A DNA stretch of 64,000 bases from Marinitoga aeolica. GTDB lineage: Bacteria > Thermotogota > Thermotogae > Petrotogales > Petrotogaceae. Both the position numbers and the translations under genes were made by a program. The stretch covers positions 1,178,001 through 1,242,000 of the forward strand of contig NZ_CP069362.1 in the NCBI RefSeq assembly GCF_029910535.1, given 5' to 3'. This document shows positions 7,802 to 16,862 of the stretch, piece after piece. The notes under the pieces were generated by a model. That model made no database searches and had not been told where the DNA came from. It saw only the letters and a list, made by a program, of their open reading frames with translations. Within the stretch, counting starts at the first letter, position 1. Each line of letters begins with the position of its first letter.

Positions 7802-8968
7802 ATGGATTTAAATGAAATTATTGAAAGAATGGAGTTAAAAAAAGCACGATTGCTAAACGCATTACCTGCAAAAAAGAGGTTGTATTTTAAAAATATTGAT
7901 AAATATGATAATAGAGGAATATTGTTATATGGACCTCGAGGAGTAGGTAAAACAACATATTTATTGATGAAAGCAAAAGAAAATAATTATTTTTATATCT
8001 CTGGAGACGATCCATTAATTTCAACATTTCCATTATATGAAATTGGTGAAAAAGTTTTTTTAGAAGGATATGATGGAATAATAATAGATGAAGTGCATTA
8101 CTTGAATAAATGGAGCATACATATTAAGGCGTTATATGATTCATATCCAGATAAAAAGATATGGATAAGTGATAGTAGCAGTATAATATTAAGAACAGGA
8201 ATATCGGATCTTTCAAGAAGGTTTATAAAAATTAGAATGCCTTTATTATCTTTTAGAGAATATATATATTTGTCAAAAAATATAGAAGTTCAAACCATAA
8301 ATTCTCCTTTCAATTTTGATAAGGAGAAATTTATGTCACAAATAAAAAATATTGATATTTTAAAGTTATTTAAAGAATATGCATCAGCAGGAACAAGACC
8401 ATTCTTCCTTGAAGGAAATTTTTCTGAAAAAATGGAAAATATTCTTGAAAAAACATTATATAGCGATATACCATTTTTTTTGAACAGCATAAAAGAAAAT
8501 CATCTAAAATTAATGAAAGCTGTAATAGGTTATTTGATATATTCAAGAATTCCAACGATTAACGTTGAACGAATGTGTAAAGAGTGGGGGTTGAGCAAAA
8601 ATAAATTATATGAATTATTAAAAGTGATGGAAGAAGCAGAATTAATAAATATAATATTAAAAGAAAAAGATTTTAGCATAAATTCAAAAGGTGAGAAAAT
8701 ATTTCTTGCTGATCCCGCATATTACTATATATATAATGGAGAAATTGAGAATTTTAGAGAGGCATTTACAGTATTTACGTTAAAAGAAAAAGGAAAGATA
8801 TTCGCATCAAAAAATGAAAAAGAAGGAGATTTTATTTGGAATGATATAAAAATCGAAGTAGGTGGGAAAAATAAAAAAATTAAAAAATCAGATTTTGTTA
8901 TTCGTGATGATATTGATATGCCTTTAAAAAATAAGGTACCATTATGGTTATTGGGATTTTTATGGTAA
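7802..8968 (+). CDS. AAA family ATPase with C-terminal DUF4143-like domain
   Basis: A 388-aa P-loop ATPase. Walker A GPRGVGKTT is at residues 44-52 and Walker B IIIDEVHY at about 93-100, followed by an AAA_14-type core. A winged-helix-like region lies near 250-300, and the C-terminal EVGGKNKK, FVIRDDID, PLWLLGFLW signature is typical of AAA_14/DUF4143 proteins, whose tail resembles PD-(D/E)XK folds. These proteins are abundant in thermophiles and archaea, and their function is unknown. It is transcribed away from the pilus operon and preceded by the TAGAACG array with GGAGGTG before ATG 7802. A separate promoter for the next gene suggests monocistronic expression. Confidence 0.85.
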   Translation: MDLNEIIERMELKKARLLNALPAKKRLYFKNIDKYDNRGILLYGPRGVGKTTYLLMKAKENNYFYISGDDPLISTFPLYEIGEKVFLEGYDGIIIDEVHYLNKWSIHIKALYDSYPDKKIWISDSSSIILRTGISDLSRRFIKIRMPLLSFREYIYLSKNIEVQTINSPFNFDKEKFMSQIKNIDILKLFKEYASAGTRPFFLEGNFSEKMENILEKTLYSDIPFFLNSIKENHLKLMKAVIGYLIYSRIPTINVERMCKEWGLSKNKLYELLKVMEEAELINIILKEKDFSINSKGEKIFLADPAYYYIYNGEIENFREAFTVFTLKEKGKIFASKNEKEGDFIWNDIKIEVGGKNKKIKKSDFVIRDDIDMPLKNKVPLWLLGFLW

Positions 8969-8980
8969 AAATGCTATAAT
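8951..8980 (+). promoter_or_regulatory. sigma70-type promoter with extended -10 for the Lon-like gene
   Basis: TTGGGA (8951-8956), an 18-bp spacer, then TGCTATAAT (8972-8980), an extended -10. It overlaps the end of the ATPase gene and lies just before the GGAGGAGGGG ribosome site at about 8986-8996, so the leader would be very short. Confidence 0.6.
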
Positions 8981-9003
8981 CTTAACGGAGGAGGGGAAAT
9001 AAA

Positions 9004-11367
9004 ATGGAATTAAAATGGGAAGATTTCAAAGTGAAAATTCCAGAGTTGGATTTTGAAAACACAGAAAATATCGATGCGATGACAGAATATTTTGGACAAA
9101 AACGTGCATATGAATCAATATTAATGGGTTTAGAAATAGAACAAAAAACACACAATATTTTTATTGCGGGCCCTGTGAATACAGGAAGAAGAACCTTTGC
9201 AAAAAACATATTATCCAGATATTCTACGAATAAAAAAACACCAAATGATTACATATATGTATATAACTTCAAAGACTCAATGAAACCAAAAGCAATATCA
9301 TTAAAACCTGGAACAGCAATAAAATTCAAAAAAGAACTGGAAGAAACAGTAGAAATGGCATTTAATGCTATAAAAAAGGGTATTGAAAGTGAGGATTTCT
9401 CACAAAAAAGAACAAAACTTGAACAGGAATATTTAAGTGAAAGAAAAAAAATATGGGAAGAATTGAAAAAACAGGTAGAAAAATTAAATTTTAAATTGCA
9501 ATTTACATCAGATGGAGCAGTAACAATCCCTGTGTACGAAGGAAAAGAATTAACAGACGAAGAATATGACCAATTGCCAGAAGATGTGAGAAATAAATAC
9601 GAAGAAAAAACACCTCAAATCAGGCAATTAATGGAAAAAACAATGGTAAAAATCACAGAAATAGACAAAAACTACAGAGAGCAATTAAGAAATTTAGAAA
9701 AATATTGGGCGTTATTTACTATTTCCAGCATATTTGAAAATCTCATAAAAGAATATAACGACAATTCAGATGTTGTTGAATATCTCAATGAAATAAAAAA
9801 TGATATTTCAGAAAAATTTCCTGAAATACTCTCAGATGAAAACTTAATAAAATACTATAAGAAAAAATATTCCATAAATATTATCGTGGATAATTCTTCT
9901 ATTAGTGGAGCACCTGTTATAGAAGCTACAGATCCCACATATTCAAACCTCATTGGAAAAATAGAATATATATCACAAATGGGTATATTAAAAACCGATT
10001 TTACAATGATAAAACCAGGGTTATTGCATAAAGCAAATGGTGGATATTTAATACTTGATGCAGAAAAAGTAATGAAAAATCCATATGTTTGGGAAGCATT
10101 AAAAAATGCACTAATGAATAAAGAAATAAAAATAGAAAACCTCGAAGGAAAAATGGGATTAAGCGTGGTTCACACATTAGAACCAGATCCAATCCCCTTA
10201 AATGTAAAAGTAATAATGATTGGTGAAGAATGGATGTATGAAATATTATATGCATATGATCCAGATTTCAAAAAACTATTCAACATAAAAGTTCCGTTTG
10301 ATACAGAAATAGAATTAAGCAAAAAAAATGCGGAATACTTTTCAATGTTTGTAAAAAATATAATAAAAGAAAATGATCTGAAAGATTTTACAAAAAAAGC
10401 GGTAGAAGAATTAATAAAATATTCCTGCAGGTTAAACGGAAAAAATGATAAATTATCAGCAAGATTTGGTATATTAAAAAATATAATTTTAGAAGCTAAT
10501 TATATTTCAGATAGATATAGCGATACAATTCCTTATGTAGATGGCAATGCTGTAAAAGAAGCAATTCAAAAACATGAAAATATGTTCTCATTATATAGGG
10601 ATAAAATAATGGAATCAATAAAAGATGGTCAATTGATATTAGAAACAAAAGGAGAAAAAATAGGACAAATTAATGGATTAACAGTTATGGAAATAGACTC
10701 ATATTCCTTTGGAGTTCCTGTAAAAATTACAGCAAAAGTATTCTCTGCAAAACAGGCGGGGTTGCTTGATATTCAAAGAGATGCAGACTTAAGCGGTAAA
10801 ATACATAGAAAATCCACATATATTATAGAAAATTATTTCTATTCCAAATATCATCTTGATGAACATATGGTATTCTCGGCTTCAATAAGTTTCGAACAGG
10901 TGTATTCTATGCTTGAAGGAGATAGTGCATCATTAGCAGAAGTATTGGCTTTAATATCAGCGATATCAAATATTCCAATAAAGCAAAATATAGCAGTAAC
11001 AGGTTCCATCGATCAGCATGGGAATATACAACCAGTAGGTGGAATAATAGAAAAGGTAGAAGGTTTCTATAATGTATGTAAATTACAAGGATTAACAGGA
11101 GAGCAAGGAGTAATAATTCCCTATCAAAATATAAAAAATCTAGTATTAAACCATGAAATAGAAAATGCAATAAAAGACGGAAAATTTCATATATATACAG
11201 TAAAAAATGTAGATGAAGCAATAGAAATAACTATGAATAAAAAAGCAGGAAAAATGGATGAACATGGCAATTTTGAAAAAGATACGGTAAATTGCATGGT
11301 ATTAGAAGGAATAAAAAATCTAAAAAAATTGCATCCCACTAAAAAGAGGTTTTGGCCGTGGAAATAG
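9004..11367 (+). CDS. Lon-like ATP-dependent protease, AAA_32 family
   Basis: A 787-aa protein of the AAA_32/Lon-C family (LonB-like, relatives of YcbZ and TM1869). A P-loop-like GPVNTGRRT is at 56-64, with Arg in place of the usual Lys. A long helical insertion (about 115-250) and a Walker B-like NGGYLILDAE (about 344-353) follow. The C-terminal Lon protease domain has GDSAS with catalytic Ser641 and GGIIEKVEG with Lys684; the 43-residue Ser-Lys spacing equals that of classical Lon. It is predicted to be a cytosolic serine-lysine protease for damaged or regulatory proteins. The strong GGAGGAGG site fixes ATG 9004. It overlaps the recombinase gene by a few bases, suggesting cotranscription. 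Confidence 0.88.
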   Translation: MELKWEDFKVKIPELDFENTENIDAMTEYFGQKRAYESILMGLEIEQKTHNIFIAGPVNTGRRTFAKNILSRYSTNKKTPNDYIYVYNFKDSMKPKAISLKPGTAIKFKKELEETVEMAFNAIKKGIESEDFSQKRTKLEQEYLSERKKIWEELKKQVEKLNFKLQFTSDGAVTIPVYEGKELTDEEYDQLPEDVRNKYEEKTPQIRQLMEKTMVKITEIDKNYREQLRNLEKYWALFTISSIFENLIKEYNDNSDVVEYLNEIKNDISEKFPEILSDENLIKYYKKKYSINIIVDNSSISGAPVIEATDPTYSNLIGKIEYISQMGILKTDFTMIKPGLLHKANGGYLILDAEKVMKNPYVWEALKNALMNKEIKIENLEGKMGLSVVHTLEPDPIPLNVKVIMIGEEWMYEILYAYDPDFKKLFNIKVPFDTEIELSKKNAEYFSMFVKNIIKENDLKDFTKKAVEELIKYSCRLNGKNDKLSARFGILKNIILEANYISDRYSDTIPYVDGNAVKEAIQKHENMFSLYRDKIMESIKDGQLILETKGEKIGQINGLTVMEIDSYSFGVPVKITAKVFSAKQAGLLDIQRDADLSGKIHRKSTYIIENYFYSKYHLDEHMVFSASISFEQVYSMLEGDSASLAEVLALISAISNIPIKQNIAVTGSIDQHGNIQPVGGIIEKVEGFYNVCKLQGLTGEQGVIIPYQNIKNLVLNHEIENAIKDGKFHIYTVKNVDEAIEITMNKKAGKMDEHGNFEKDTVNCMVLEGIKNLKKLHPTKKRFWPWK

Positions 11368-12287
11368 AAAGGAAAGAAATAAACAAATTCGATGAAATAT
11401 TAATAGAATTTCTCGAAGAGCTGGATGATGTAACTTCAGCGACTAAAAAGCAATATACAAAATCCATAAAATACTTTCTCAATTATTTGAGAAAGCACAA
11501 CATATCAAAACCCACACCCAAAACAGTAAAAATGTGGAAAACATATCTATTAAAAGACAAAAGTCCATATACAGTAAATCTGTATCTTTCTGGTATAAGG
11601 CGTTTTTTTGCTTTCCTGGAAGATAAAGGATTATATAAAAATATAGCTAAAAATGTAAAAGGCGCAAAAAGACCATTTGGCCATAGAAAAGATATATTAA
11701 CTGACGAAGAAATAAGAGAGATATTTAAAATAATAGACACATCAACATTAGCAGGAAAAAGAGATATGGCAATGATAAAAACATTGGCATATACAGGAAT
11801 AAGAATATATTCTCTTATAAACATAAAAATAAAAGACATAATGAAAAGAAATAATAAAATATTACTTCATTACAAATCAAAAGGACATGTTGGTAAAGAC
11901 TCGGTAATAGCTTTACATAAAGAAGTGTATGAATCTATAAATGAATTTTTAAAAGAAAGAAGAAAAATTCAAAAATACAAATCAAATGATCCGCTGTTTA
12001 TTTCACTATCACCAAATTCATATGGCAAAGCATTAACAGAAAGAGCAGTTCAGATGATAATAGATAAATATTTCAATGAATTGGGGTTAAAAGAATTTAG
12101 AGGCGATAAAAAACTTTCAGCACATTCATTCAGGCATACTGTGATTACAAAAATAGCATTAAATCATGGAATAGAAGCAGCAAAACAAATAGCAGGTCAT
12201 AAAAACATATCAACCACACAAATATACTATCACGAAGCAACCTCAGTAGCATTAGAAGCCGATGAGCTAATAGATTTTAGCGAGTAA
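11358..12287 (+). CDS. tyrosine recombinase/integrase (Xer-like)
   Basis: A recombinase of about 309 aa. The N-terminal SAM-like core-binding domain (about 10-95) is followed by a catalytic domain with all expected residues: Arg in YTGIRIYS (~149), Lys in HYKSKGHVGK (~175), HSFRHT (His ~256, Arg ~259), AGHKN (His ~281) and the nucleophile Tyr in QIYYHEA (~290). GTG 11358 is chosen over TTG 11352 because AAGAGGT then has a workable distance. It overlaps the Lon stop. Coupling to lon and a size near 300 aa fit a housekeeping Xer (dif resolution) enzyme, but a phage-type integrase cannot be excluded. Confidence 0.82.
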   Translation: MEIERKEINKFDEILIEFLEELDDVTSATKKQYTKSIKYFLNYLRKHNISKPTPKTVKMWKTYLLKDKSPYTVNLYLSGIRRFFAFLEDKGLYKNIAKNVKGAKRPFGHRKDILTDEEIREIFKIIDTSTLAGKRDMAMIKTLAYTGIRIYSLINIKIKDIMKRNNKILLHYKSKGHVGKDSVIALHKEVYESINEFLKERRKIQKYKSNDPLFISLSPNSYGKALTERAVQMIIDKYFNELGLKEFRGDKKLSAHSFRHTVITKIALNHGIEAAKQIAGHKNISTTQIYYHEATSVALEADELIDFSE

Positions 12288-12326
12288 ACTTAACAAAATA
12301 TTAACCAGTATTTAAACGGAAAAGAT

Positions 12327-12350
12327 TATAATAAATGTGTATATACACAT
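12327..12350 (+). promoter_or_regulatory. promoter with 16-bp palindromic operator for the toxin-antitoxin operon
   Basis: A consensus -10 TATAAT (12327-12332) is followed at once by the perfect palindrome ATGTGTATATACACAT (12335-12350), which would cover the transcription start. Ribbon-helix-helix antitoxins normally bind such short palindromes to repress their own operon. No convincing -35 is seen. Confidence 0.6.
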
Positions 12351-12372
12351 GAGGTGTAAAGGTGGTGGAAAA

Positions 12373-12648
12373 ATGTCTAAATTGGAAAGACATAATATAA
12401 TGATCGATCCAGAAACATGGAAAATCTTAAAAGAGTTAAAAAGAATACAGAATAAAAGCATTAGCGAAATATTAAGAGAAGCAATAAACCAACTTTTAAA
12501 TTCAAAAAAATATAATAAAACATATTTTAAAATAATGACTAATGCATCGTATTGTGATGATAAAGAAAATGAGGAATTAACCAGAATTCTTGATAGTTTA
12601 ACAGAAAAAGATTTAGAGGTTGTAGATGAATATGAGTTACATCGTTAA
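12373..12648 (+). CDS. ribbon-helix-helix (CopG/ParD-like) antitoxin
   Basis: A 91-aa protein with an N-terminal ribbon-helix-helix domain: RHNIMIDPETWKILKELK then SISEILREAINQLL. The beta strand binds DNA and the two helices dimerise; the acidic C-terminal tail (about 60-91) would wrap the toxin. ATG 12373 is chosen because GGTGGTGG lies just upstream; an in-frame GTG at 12337 falls within the operator palindrome and is unlikely. It overlaps the toxin gene by 23 bp. Confidence 0.8.
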   Translation: MSKLERHNIMIDPETWKILKELKRIQNKSISEILREAINQLLNSKKYNKTYFKIMTNASYCDDKENEELTRILDSLTEKDLEVVDEYELHR

Positions 12649-12910
12649 ATTAACTAAAAAAGCAAAGAAATCGATGAACAAACTTGATAAAGCAACAAAA
12701 GATAGAATAAATAAAGCACTAATTAATCTTATAGATTATTATGATGGGAAAAACGTTTCAGAACCTGATGTTAAAATATTAAAAGGAAAATATTTTGGAT
12801 TATTAAGGTTAAGAGTTGGTAATTATAGAATTATTTTTAAACTAGAAGAAAATGAGTTGATAATATTAATATTGGAAATAGTAGCTCGTGGTAGTGCTTA
12901 TAAAAAATAA
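12626..12910 (+). CDS. RelE/ParE-type toxin
   Basis: A 94-aa basic protein of the RelE/ParE superfamily: IVKLTKKAKKSMNKLDKATK, then VKILKGKYFGLLRLRVGNYRIIFKL, the typical GxxRLRxGxYRIIF strand, and a C-terminal hydrophobic strand. RelE homologues cleave ribosome-bound mRNA and ParE homologues poison gyrase; which applies is not clear. ATG 12626 has AGAGG 7 nt upstream. It is translationally coupled to the antitoxin and followed by a terminator. Confidence 0.82.
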   Translation: MNMSYIVKLTKKAKKSMNKLDKATKDRINKALINLIDYYDGKNVSEPDVKILKGKYFGLLRLRVGNYRIIFKLEENELIILILEIVARGSAYKK

Positions 12911-12936
12911 ATTGTCCGGTTAAGCCGGACAATTTT
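12909..12936 (+). terminator. rho-independent terminator after the toxin gene
   Basis: The stem AAATTGTCCGG / CCGGACAATTT has a 5-nt loop (12920-12924) and starts at the toxin stop codon. The T run after it is short (TTTT). Confidence 0.75.
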
Positions 12937-12976
12937 AGATTATAAACAAAATAAAATATGAAAAAATAATATGAGA

Positions 12977-13104
12977 GAATCCTTGAAAATTCCCGAGAAA
13001 ATTCAAATGGAGCAGGTCAATTTTGCACGGATGCAAAATTGAGTGAAGCCGAACACGGATGTGAGTCTGATACGACCTGCGAGAATGAGAATTCTCGAGG
13101 ATTC
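12977..13104. other. compact structured element of unknown nature
   Basis: This noncoding stretch is unusually GC-rich for the window and has nested self-complementarity. Outer arms are GAATCCTTGAAAATTC (12977-12992) and GAATTCTCGAGGATTC (13089-13104), with one mismatch and one G-U. Inner arms are GCAGGTC (13012-13018) and GACCTGC (13074-13080). Enclosed are a perfect hairpin AATTTTGC/GCAAAATT with loop ACGGAT (13019-13040) and a smaller hairpin CAC-GGAT-GTG (13054-13063). It lies between convergent genes (toxin and pilin). It could be a small structured RNA or an interspersed palindromic repeat; no known Rfam family is recognised. Confidence 0.6.
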
Positions 13105-13173
13105 AGAATTTTCACCGGATGAACGAATATTATTTTGAATATTTTATTTTTTACGTAATAATTATAACTACTA

Positions 13174-13608
13174 TTAAAATATAACTTTTAAAACCGGATA
13201 TTTTTCTGTATCAGATGGTACATCAGCAAGTGTAGAAAAATCTGTATTAGAAGAACTCCATTTTAATGTAGTGTCTAAATTTTCTAAATCATCAGCCTTT
13301 TCAACTTCGCTATTATAATAAACATAAACAACATTAGAATTTGTACTAAAATTTATATTATCAACAGCATTTTCTAAATAATTATTAGCAATTAAAGCAC
13401 TAATATCCGCAGGAATAGTATCTTCATCATAATAGTACTGAATAATAGAATTTTCCAAAACCTTCATATCGTTTATAATCTTCGTCATCTTCGCCTTTAA
13501 AATAACATTATTCACCATTGGCACAGCAAAAGTCCCCAAAATAGCAATAACTGCCAGAACAATCAACACCTCATACAAAGAAAAACCAGCTTTATTCTTC
13601 AAAGCCAT
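13174..13608 (-). CDS. type IV prepilin (major pilin-like)
   Basis: About 144 aa. The leader MALKNKAG is followed by FSLYEVLIVLAVIAILGTFAVP, a textbook class III/type IV prepilin N-terminus with Glu5 and a 20-residue hydrophobic helix. The remainder is a small acidic pseudopilin-like domain (about 115 aa). The second ATG (13608) is favoured over 13614 because AGGGGG is otherwise too close. It stands alone, away from the assembly genes at 1746-7466 but probably served by them. It is convergent with the toxin gene. Confidence 0.85.
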   Translation of the reverse strand: MALKNKAGFSLYEVLIVLAVIAILGTFAVPMVNNVILKAKMTKIINDMKVLENSIIQYYYDEDTIPADISALIANNYLENAVDNINFSTNSNVVYVYYNSEVEKADDLENLDTTLKWSSSNTDFSTLADVPSDTEKYPVLKVIF

Positions 13609-13664
13609 CCCCATACCCCCTTTTGTTAAATTTTAGATAAAACAATAATATTATATCATAAAAT

Positions 13665-13690
13665 AAATAAAAAAGCACCCGAAGGTGCTA
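13665..13690 (-). terminator. rho-independent terminator of the 13700 Wzz gene
   Basis: On the minus strand the stem AGCACC / GGTGCT has a TTCG tetraloop and is followed by a T-rich run (13665-13673). It lies directly after the stop of the minus-strand Wzz gene and upstream of the pilin gene, so the pilin gene needs its own promoter in the ~55 bp that follow. Confidence 0.8.
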
Positions 13691-13699
13691 AAATTTTAT

Positions 13700-15583
13700 T
13701 TATTTTTCAATATATATAACCCAATTATTTAAAATTAAATTTTTATACCTATCAACAACTTCTAATTCTGTAATTCCCTCTTTAATTAAAATAATCATTT
13801 TATCAAAAGATTTTTCATATAAAATAAAGTCTGGATCGGTTAATTCCGGTAAAAGCCTTATAGAAAAATCATTTGAATTGCTATTTTTAACACTTTCATC
13901 ATCCTTTACCAGCATAATGACATTATCAACAAATTCCTCATGTATAGAAACATCTCTATTTTCTCCATTGGATAAAATGTTCAACTCGTTTAATTTCTCT
14001 TTTATCTCATAAGCAATTGTTTTATATTCAAATTCGCCAATTCTTGTAATTCCAATATTTTTTAAACCATTAACATAAATAAAATTAACAATCCTTTTTA
14101 TTTCTCTTTCTATATTTCCATTATACATCACAAATTCTGGTGTTTTATATCTATTTGAAAACTCATAAACATCTTTCACCTTTTTATCTTGATATTCTTT
14201 AATAAAAATACCAAGTATAGCAAGAAATATTCCTAATACTCCACCTATAGCTAATGTTAATTTTTTATTTGGCGCAACAGGCTTGTATGGAATATATACA
14301 TTATCAACAATCCTGAGTGATGGTTGATAAAAGTTAGATTGCAATTCCTGGGTTTCTATAGAAGATTTTAACGTTTCATATTTTGTTTGTAAAATAGCAG
14401 AATCCTTTTTTAATAAAAAATATTCATATAATAATGGAGATTTTTCTTTAATATCAGAATCTATTTTCTGCATTAAAGAAACTGTAGATGATTTAATAAC
14501 ATCCAGCAATTCAAGTTGTGTTTTATCCGCAACATACTGCTTATAAGTATCAATATCAGTTGTAGCAAGATATTTAAGGTTATTACTTAAAATATCATTA
14601 ATTTGTTTTTTTAGATTATCCTCTAACACCTGAATTTTTGCTTCCAATTCAATTAATTTAGGGTTTTGAGAAGAATTTAATTTCAATGTTTCATATTCTA
14701 TTTTTAAATTAACCAATTGATCTTTTAAAGGTTTAATGGAATCATTGTTTTCCAAAAAGAATTTCTTTAAATCTGGATTCAGATTTACAAGATTATCCTC
14801 AACAGATTTTATTTTTGTCTCTAATTCTGTCTTTTTACTGTCTATATCAATTAAATCAAAATATAATTTAGAATATTGCGAAACATAAGGCTCTAAAGAA
14901 TTCTGATCAAAAATTTTATTATTAACCTGGAAATCCAAAATTTTCTTTTGTACATTTAAATACTTATCAGAAACATCCCTAAACATATCCTTCAACTTGC
15001 TTAAATAAAAGTTAATATCAGATAAAGCAACGTTTTTTTCGTACTTAATATATTCATCATAAACAGATTGTACAATAGAAGCAGCTAATGTTGGATCAGC
15101 TGATTTATAAGAAATCTTAATTAATGATGTATCTTTTTGTGGTTGAATATCAAGATTTTCTTTAATACTTTCAACAATATCGTATTTATTTATTTCACTT
15201 TTTTCTCTTTTCAAAATTTTACTAATAAAAGAAGGCTTTGAATTTTTTCGATAATAGTCCAATAACTTATTATCTTCCACAACATTTAACAAAATCTGAT
15301 CTGATTTCATCTTTTCAATAACAGTGCTAATAGAATTGCCTCCAGATGGCAAACTAATTCCCACCATAGAAGCCAGGCTTCCATATTGAGCAAGCAAAGA
15401 AGAAGTCTTTGAAGTATTTTTTGTTTCAATCACCATCTTTGCTTCATATATATCTTTAGCAAAATAAAGATATAACCCTGTAATTAAAACAGTTAAAAAT
15501 AAAATAACAAAAAAAGTAACCTTTCTTCTTTTAAATATTCTAAATATATCTGATAATGTCAACTCATTTTCAAAATCTTCCAT
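13700..15583 (-). CDS. wzz: Wzz/GumC-type polysaccharide co-polymerase without kinase motifs
   Basis: A 627-aa chain-length regulator. TM1 is at about residues 22-42, then the Wzz domain, a long coiled-coil periplasmic region (about 180-400), the GNVR-type region (LRIVDNVYIPYKPVAPNKK) and TM2 at about 444-464. The remaining ~160 cytoplasmic residues follow a BY-kinase-like alternation of strands and helices but have no Walker A, A-prime or B motif and no tyrosine tail. It is transcribed divergently from galE and the first polysaccharide locus. It is probably a scaffold controlling polymer length for Wzy. Confidence 0.85.
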   Translation of the reverse strand: MEDFENELTLSDIFRIFKRRKVTFFVILFLTVLITGLYLYFAKDIYEAKMVIETKNTSKTSSLLAQYGSLASMVGISLPSGGNSISTVIEKMKSDQILLNVVEDNKLLDYYRKNSKPSFISKILKREKSEINKYDIVESIKENLDIQPQKDTSLIKISYKSADPTLAASIVQSVYDEYIKYEKNVALSDINFYLSKLKDMFRDVSDKYLNVQKKILDFQVNNKIFDQNSLEPYVSQYSKLYFDLIDIDSKKTELETKIKSVEDNLVNLNPDLKKFFLENNDSIKPLKDQLVNLKIEYETLKLNSSQNPKLIELEAKIQVLEDNLKKQINDILSNNLKYLATTDIDTYKQYVADKTQLELLDVIKSSTVSLMQKIDSDIKEKSPLLYEYFLLKKDSAILQTKYETLKSSIETQELQSNFYQPSLRIVDNVYIPYKPVAPNKKLTLAIGGVLGIFLAILGIFIKEYQDKKVKDVYEFSNRYKTPEFVMYNGNIEREIKRIVNFIYVNGLKNIGITRIGEFEYKTIAYEIKEKLNELNILSNGENRDVSIHEEFVDNVIMLVKDDESVKNSNSNDFSIRLLPELTDPDFILYEKSFDKMIILIKEGITELEVVDRYKNLILNNWVIYIEK

Positions 15584-15848
15584 CCAGCTACCTCCTAACG
15601 TTTTTTATTATTATATCAAATTTTTCTTAAATGTATACTGTGTATAATAAAAATTAATTAATAAATATTATAAAATATTATTTAGTTAGAATAAAAAATT
15701 TTCGAGAAGATAGGGAAATTGACTAAGCTTAAAAGCTTGTTTTTGTAATCATCTTTCTACTTTTACTATATTTATAGAATTAAGCGCTAAACTTGTATAG
15801 GTAAAAATATGTTATAATAAATGGAGAAAAAATATCGGGGGTGAAATT
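15584..15848. other. divergent promoter region between wzz and galE
   Basis: A 265-bp gap with no gene. It holds the extended -10 TGTTATAAT (15810-15818) for galE, and ATTATA at 15610-15615 that could be a minus-strand -10 for wzz. A small palindrome AAGCTTAAAAGCTT followed by a T-rich stretch lies near 15728-15747. No riboswitch-like fold was recognised. Confidence 0.5.
15810..15818 (+). promoter_or_regulatory. extended -10 promoter for galE
   Basis: TGTTATAAT is an extended -10 about 30 bp before the galE ATG. A weak TTGTAT (15793-15798) lies only 14 bp upstream, so the extended -10 probably dominates. Confidence 0.5.
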
Positions 15849-16862
15849 ATGGCAATATTAATAACAGGTGGAGCAGGATACATTGGTTCTCATGCATGTG
15901 TGGAATTTTTAAATGCTGGATATGAAATTGTGGTTTTAGATAATTTTTCAAATAGTAAGCCAGAAGTATTAAAAAGAATAAAAGAATTAACAGGAAAAGA
16001 CTTTAAATTTTATGAATTAGATTTATTGGATAAAAAAGGATTAAAAAAGATATTTGAAGAAAACAAAATAGATGCAGTAATACATTTTGCTGGTTTAAAA
16101 GCAGTAGGAGAATCCGTTTCAATTCCTTTAAAATATTATCATAACAACATAACAGGTACATTGAATCTATTAGAAATAATGCAAGAGAAAAATGTAAAAA
16201 AAATAGTGTTCAGTTCATCTGCTACAGTATATGGTAATCCAGAAAAAGTACCAATAACAGAAGATGCACCATTATCAGCTACTAACCCATATGGTAGAAC
16301 AAAATTATTTATTGAATACATATTAAAAGATTTATATGTATCTGATAATGGATGGTCTATTGCATTACTCAGATATTTCAATCCAATAGGAGCACACGAA
16401 TCTGGTAGAATAGGTGAAGATCCAAATGGTATTCCAAATAATTTAATGCCATATATAACTCAAGTAGCAGTTGGAAAAAGAAAAAAATTATATGTATTTG
16501 GAAATGACTATAACACACATGATGGAACAGGTGTAAGAGATTATATTCATGTAGTGGATTTAGTAATAGGACATATAAAAGCATTGGAAAAAATAATGAA
16601 TGAAACAGGAGTAAAAGTATATAATCTTGGAACAGGTGTTGGATATAGTGTTTTAGATGTTGTAAAGGCATTTGAAGAAGCAAATAGAATAAAAATACCA
16701 TATGAAATAGTAGATAGAAGACCTGGCGATGTTGATCAAGTATATGCAGATCCAACAAAAGCATTAAAGGAATTGGGGTGGAAAGCCGAAAGAAATATAG
16801 TAGATATGTGTAGAGATTCCTGGAATTGGCAAAAAAATAATCCAAATGGATATGATAAATAA
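15849..16862 (+). CDS. galE: UDP-glucose 4-epimerase
   Basis: A 337-aa extended [18 protein letters not shown] binds [11 protein letters not shown] follows, and the catalytic Ser/Thr-Tyr-Lys set is in SSSATVYG and NPYGRTK (Tyr ~147). [16 protein letters not shown] and YIHVVDL are GalE-specific. It interconverts UDP-Glc and UDP-Gal (or the GlcNAc/GalNAc forms), supplying precursors to the adjoining polysaccharide genes. GGGGGTG precedes ATG 15849. A strong terminator follows, so it is likely monocistronic. Confidence 0.93.
   Translation: MAILITGGAGYIGSHACVEFLNAGYEIVVLDNFSNSKPEVLKRIKELTGKDFKFYELDLLDKKGLKKIFEENKIDAVIHFAGLKAVGESVSIPLKYYHNNITGTLNLLEIMQEKNVKKIVFSSSATVYGNPEKVPITEDAPLSATNPYGRTKLFIEYILKDLYVSDNGWSIALLRYFNPIGAHESGRIGEDPNGIPNNLMPYITQVAVGKRKKLYVFGNDYNTHDGTGVRDYIHVVDLVIGHIKALEKIMNETGVKVYNLGTGVGYSVLDVVKAFEEANRIKIPYEIVDRRPGDVDQVYADPTKALKELGWKAERNIVDMCRDSWNWQKNNPNGYDK

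Noticed and set aside
12337-12372. Upstream GTG start for the RHH antitoxin
   Set aside because: It lies inside the operator palindrome and close to the expected transcription start; ATG 12373 has a good ribosome site.
15726-15760. Attenuator or riboswitch before galE
   Set aside because: The AAGCTT palindrome is short, with a 2-nt loop, and no conserved riboswitch core was recognised.
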